A DNA stretch of 9,292 nt from positions 1 through 9,292 of the forward strand of contig JAUVPY010000061.1 in assembly GCA_030598425.1 (NCBI GenBank). The letters are read 5' to 3'. The position numbers were made by a program, and so were the translations under genes. The stretch is from Anaerolineae bacterium (GTDB lineage: Bacteria; Chloroflexota; Anaerolineae; 4572-78; NAK82). The notes under the pieces were generated by a model. That model had not been told where the DNA came from. It worked only from the letters and a program-made list of their open reading frames with translations, and searched no databases. This document shows, in pieces, positions 8,601-9,292 of the stretch (the stretch's first letter is position 1; each line of letters starts with the position of its first letter).

Positions 8601-8761
8601 TCATCGGAGTTAAGGCCAGGCGGCACCTGTCCAATCTTGTGGTAGCGCAAGAATACGGCGATGGCTGTGATGACCACCAGCAATAGCACTTCAAGCCAAA
8701 AGGTGCGGTGGCTCTCGCGCAGATGCACCTCAGCGGCTGTTTGGGATACAGGAATGGCCAT
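5678..8761 (-). CDS. GT39-like membrane glycosyltransferase with C-terminal beta-sandwich repeats
   Basis: 1027 residues, ATG to TGA. The N-terminal 440 residues are a GT-C membrane domain with about eleven hydrophobic helices. The first external loop has 'PPGLNSDEAVGAVGAL' (47-62), where D53-E54 match the catalytic acidic pair of GT39-type enzymes that use polyprenyl-phosphate sugars. 'DAIPHPLRAVGAAPA' (366-380) is another landmark. Residues 445-590 form a mixed alpha/beta region, probably outside the cell. The tail holds three related beta-sandwich units at about 597-740, 745-878 and 893-1025, each with a 'GxYxLxxxIYD'-like strand (for example 'GDYRLGLAIYD' 701-711, 'LQLEIGIYDTATGERL' 990-1005). 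Ordinary GT39 enzymes are roughly half this size. The architecture is familiar from Chloroflexota. It starts 9 bases after the molybdenum hydroxylase stop, with a poor ribosome site, which suggests coupled translation, and ends 21 bases before the VTC gene. Donor sugar and acceptor are unknown. Confidence 0.92.
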   Translation of the reverse strand: MAIPVSQTAAEVHLRESHRTFWLEVLLLVVITAIAVFLRYHKIGQVPPGLNSDEAVGAVGALETLRRGPQLYYEGQGGGGSLGFYIAAIGFAIFGPSVETIRGTAAFVGVVGVVAAYFATREMFRKSTGLNRARILAALTALGLATSLWHTQSSRVAFAAIAVPFLQLPGNYFLWRGLNTGRRIHFVISGVFLASLMYIYLSGSFAPFVYLFFFLLQWLVTIVQSHLPQRDPRDVPPPLIKQHFWNLVICAGVAFALFLPMLYFYATAPDLATERAQQALFTNPRINQGDPWGTLWHSTWGNLAAFGLSPSWFQGRPPPNLILPTPMSLLFVLGLVISLRRVAQPPYLFVLVYWGAMLLPSILTPDAIPHPLRAVGAAPAVYTLVAIGVMGIVDFGLRAVDWGSHLAGSASKARAVRRQLWGIGFLIPAAVLLALGLVVGRPLYQSFRHYFVEWPKTYEAKAGYHVYAVKLAQEMSKETNPQATFLLPRNTAAGDVNPNYTVMFLYDGQAGYAWLIDDENTLEATMNEAVQGRDLVHVVRWKTSKHTSADPKEVIRYYLEKHGAFVEKQSFEYFDIETYRLDELEADLADGPLAPTSIDFGGWLELTGIAYGDASGAEEPGTPSVPAGDMLWVRLRLRATAPIDKELKASVIVTDSAGHMVGQIDKLLLNNFLHQDSEDWEPGTEVDAYFLIPVDPASAPGDYRLGLAIYDADSLARLPSASGDAAQVVTLGSVGVRPDLSPPPTEALGINLALDQPVADELTLLGLALAVGETLRPGERASLALLWRADEVPSDDYRASLWVTQGDDAWPLTDSLPLAGVDYPASRWEAGQVVRGWFDGQVPLAMDSGDYALEVHVADPYETPIAKVPLGTVRVQGWPRQFETPPMQNNLGANFSDQTGLLGYDVGIDHSTEDQEQESVVITLYWHALSEMDANYTTFVHLLSETGQVVSQVDHVPGDGAFPTTGWLPGEIIVDEFVVPLPKDETPASLQLEIGIYDTATGERLLVVDPPPMGDHILLPDRIPVGP

Positions 8762-8770
8762 AGATATCGC

Positions 8771-9292
8771 TCAGATCTTACCTAGCCCGTGCAGCACGCG
8801 CTCCGGGGTTAGCGGAAAATCGTCGAACCATACGCCGGTCGCATTGTGGACAGCGGCAATCAGTGCCGGGGCCAGCGGCAGGTAAGGCATCTCGGCCATA
8901 CCGCGCACGCCGAAGGGTCCACGTGGTTCAGGGTTTTCCACGATGATCGAATCAACCCGATCCGGGATGTCGAGCACGCCAGGGATTAAGTAAGTGCTGA
9001 GCTGTGAGGTCAGCACGTACCCGTCCTCCATCTGAAAGCTCTCCAGCACCGCATAACCCTGAGCTTGGACAATCGCGCCCTCAATCTGGCCCACCACCTG
9101 CTGGGGATTGATTGCCCTGCCCACATCATCGGCAGAGACGACGCGCGTGACGTGGATGGAGCCGGTTGCGGCATCTATCTCCACCTCTACCGACTGGGCC
9201 ACATAGCCATAGGCGAAATTGGGCGTGCTCGGCTCGCCGTCCACCTCGGCGAAGGGAGTGGTGTTGGGGGCCAGGTAGGTATATTCGGCGAC
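8771..9292 (-). CDS. Molybdenum hydroxylase large subunit (xanthine dehydrogenase/CoxL family), C-terminal fragment
   Basis: The reading frame is open from the window edge to TGA at 8771, giving the last 173 residues; the N-terminus lies outside, so a GTG at 9244 is only an internal valine. The fragment is the end of the second molybdopterin-binding domain. Landmarks: 'FAYGYVAQSVEVEID' (26-40), 'SADDVGRAINPQQVVGQIEG' (53-72), 'LSTYLIPG' (98-105) and 'PFGVRGMAEMPYLPLAP' (126-142). The glutamate of 'GMAE' (134 of the fragment) matches the family's catalytic base, which usually sits in 'GVGE'. Known role: these enzymes hydroxylate purines, aldehydes, nicotinate or CO using a molybdopterin cofactor with iron-sulphur and flavin partners. 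Which substrate cannot be read from this end. The gene stops 9 bases before the large glycosyltransferase, but no functional link is obvious, and it may simply be the tail of another operon. Confidence 0.93.
   Translation of the reverse strand, partial: VAEYTYLAPNTTPFAEVDGEPSTPNFAYGYVAQSVEVEIDAATGSIHVTRVVSADDVGRAINPQQVVGQIEGAIVQAQGYAVLESFQMEDGYVLTSQLSTYLIPGVLDIPDRVDSIIVENPEPRGPFGVRGMAEMPYLPLAPALIAAVHNATGVWFDDFPLTPERVLHGLGKI

Noticed and set aside
6510..8694. Several open frames of 70-120 codons on both strands within the large glycosyltransferase gene
   Set aside because: They are shadow frames of a clearly coding region, have low-complexity arginine/serine/proline-rich translations, and show no family motif or ribosome site.
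8771..9244. A complete 157-residue gene starting at 9244
   Set aside because: The frame stays open to the window edge with family-typical sequence ('EYTYLAPNTTPFAEV') before it, so the GTG at 9244 is internal and the gene is a fragment cut by the window.

Overview
The window looks like a piece of a Chloroflexota genome, of the Anaerolineae or Caldilineae kind. This is inferred from protein style, not from any marker gene. The clearest hint is the large GT-C membrane glycosyltransferase whose tail carries repeated beta-sandwich modules of the type 'VHLLSETGQVVSQVDH...GIYDTATGERL', which is typical of that phylum. Base composition is moderate to fairly GC-rich, and no transposase, tRNA, rRNA or CRISPR is visible.

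All six supported genes lie on the minus strand, so transcription runs from high to low coordinates. In that order they are: (1) the C-terminal end of a molybdenum hydroxylase large subunit of the xanthine dehydrogenase/CO dehydrogenase family (9292-8771, N-terminus outside the window); (2) a 1027-residue GT39-like membrane glycosyltransferase with a long beta-sandwich tail (8761-5678); (3) a stand-alone VTC-type polyphosphate polymerase domain protein (5656-4892); (4) a DUF4956 membrane protein (4871-4179); (5) a 956-residue exported protein with a CotH kinase-like core flanked by chitobiase-like and lamin-tail-like domains (4146-1276); (6) a second, smaller PMT/ArnT-like membrane glycosyltransferase (1236 to beyond position 1). 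Gaps between genes are 9, 21, 20, 32 and 39 bases. There is no gene-free stretch over 300 bases and no convincing terminator or promoter, so the block reads as one polycistronic unit, at least from gene 2 to gene 6.

The core of interest is the VTC, DUF4956 and CotH trio. These three families are known to sit together in many bacteria, but the biochemical output of the set is not settled as far as I know. VTC enzymes make inorganic polyphosphate from a nucleotide at the membrane, and Bacillus CotH is a secreted-protein kinase. A plausible inference is a membrane-linked module that handles phosphoryl groups and an exported, surface-binding kinase-like protein. Here it is bracketed by two lipid-sugar-using glycosyltransferases that could modify or anchor a surface product. 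The molybdenum hydroxylase at the head is probably the end of an unrelated metabolic operon, although it is only 9 bases away.
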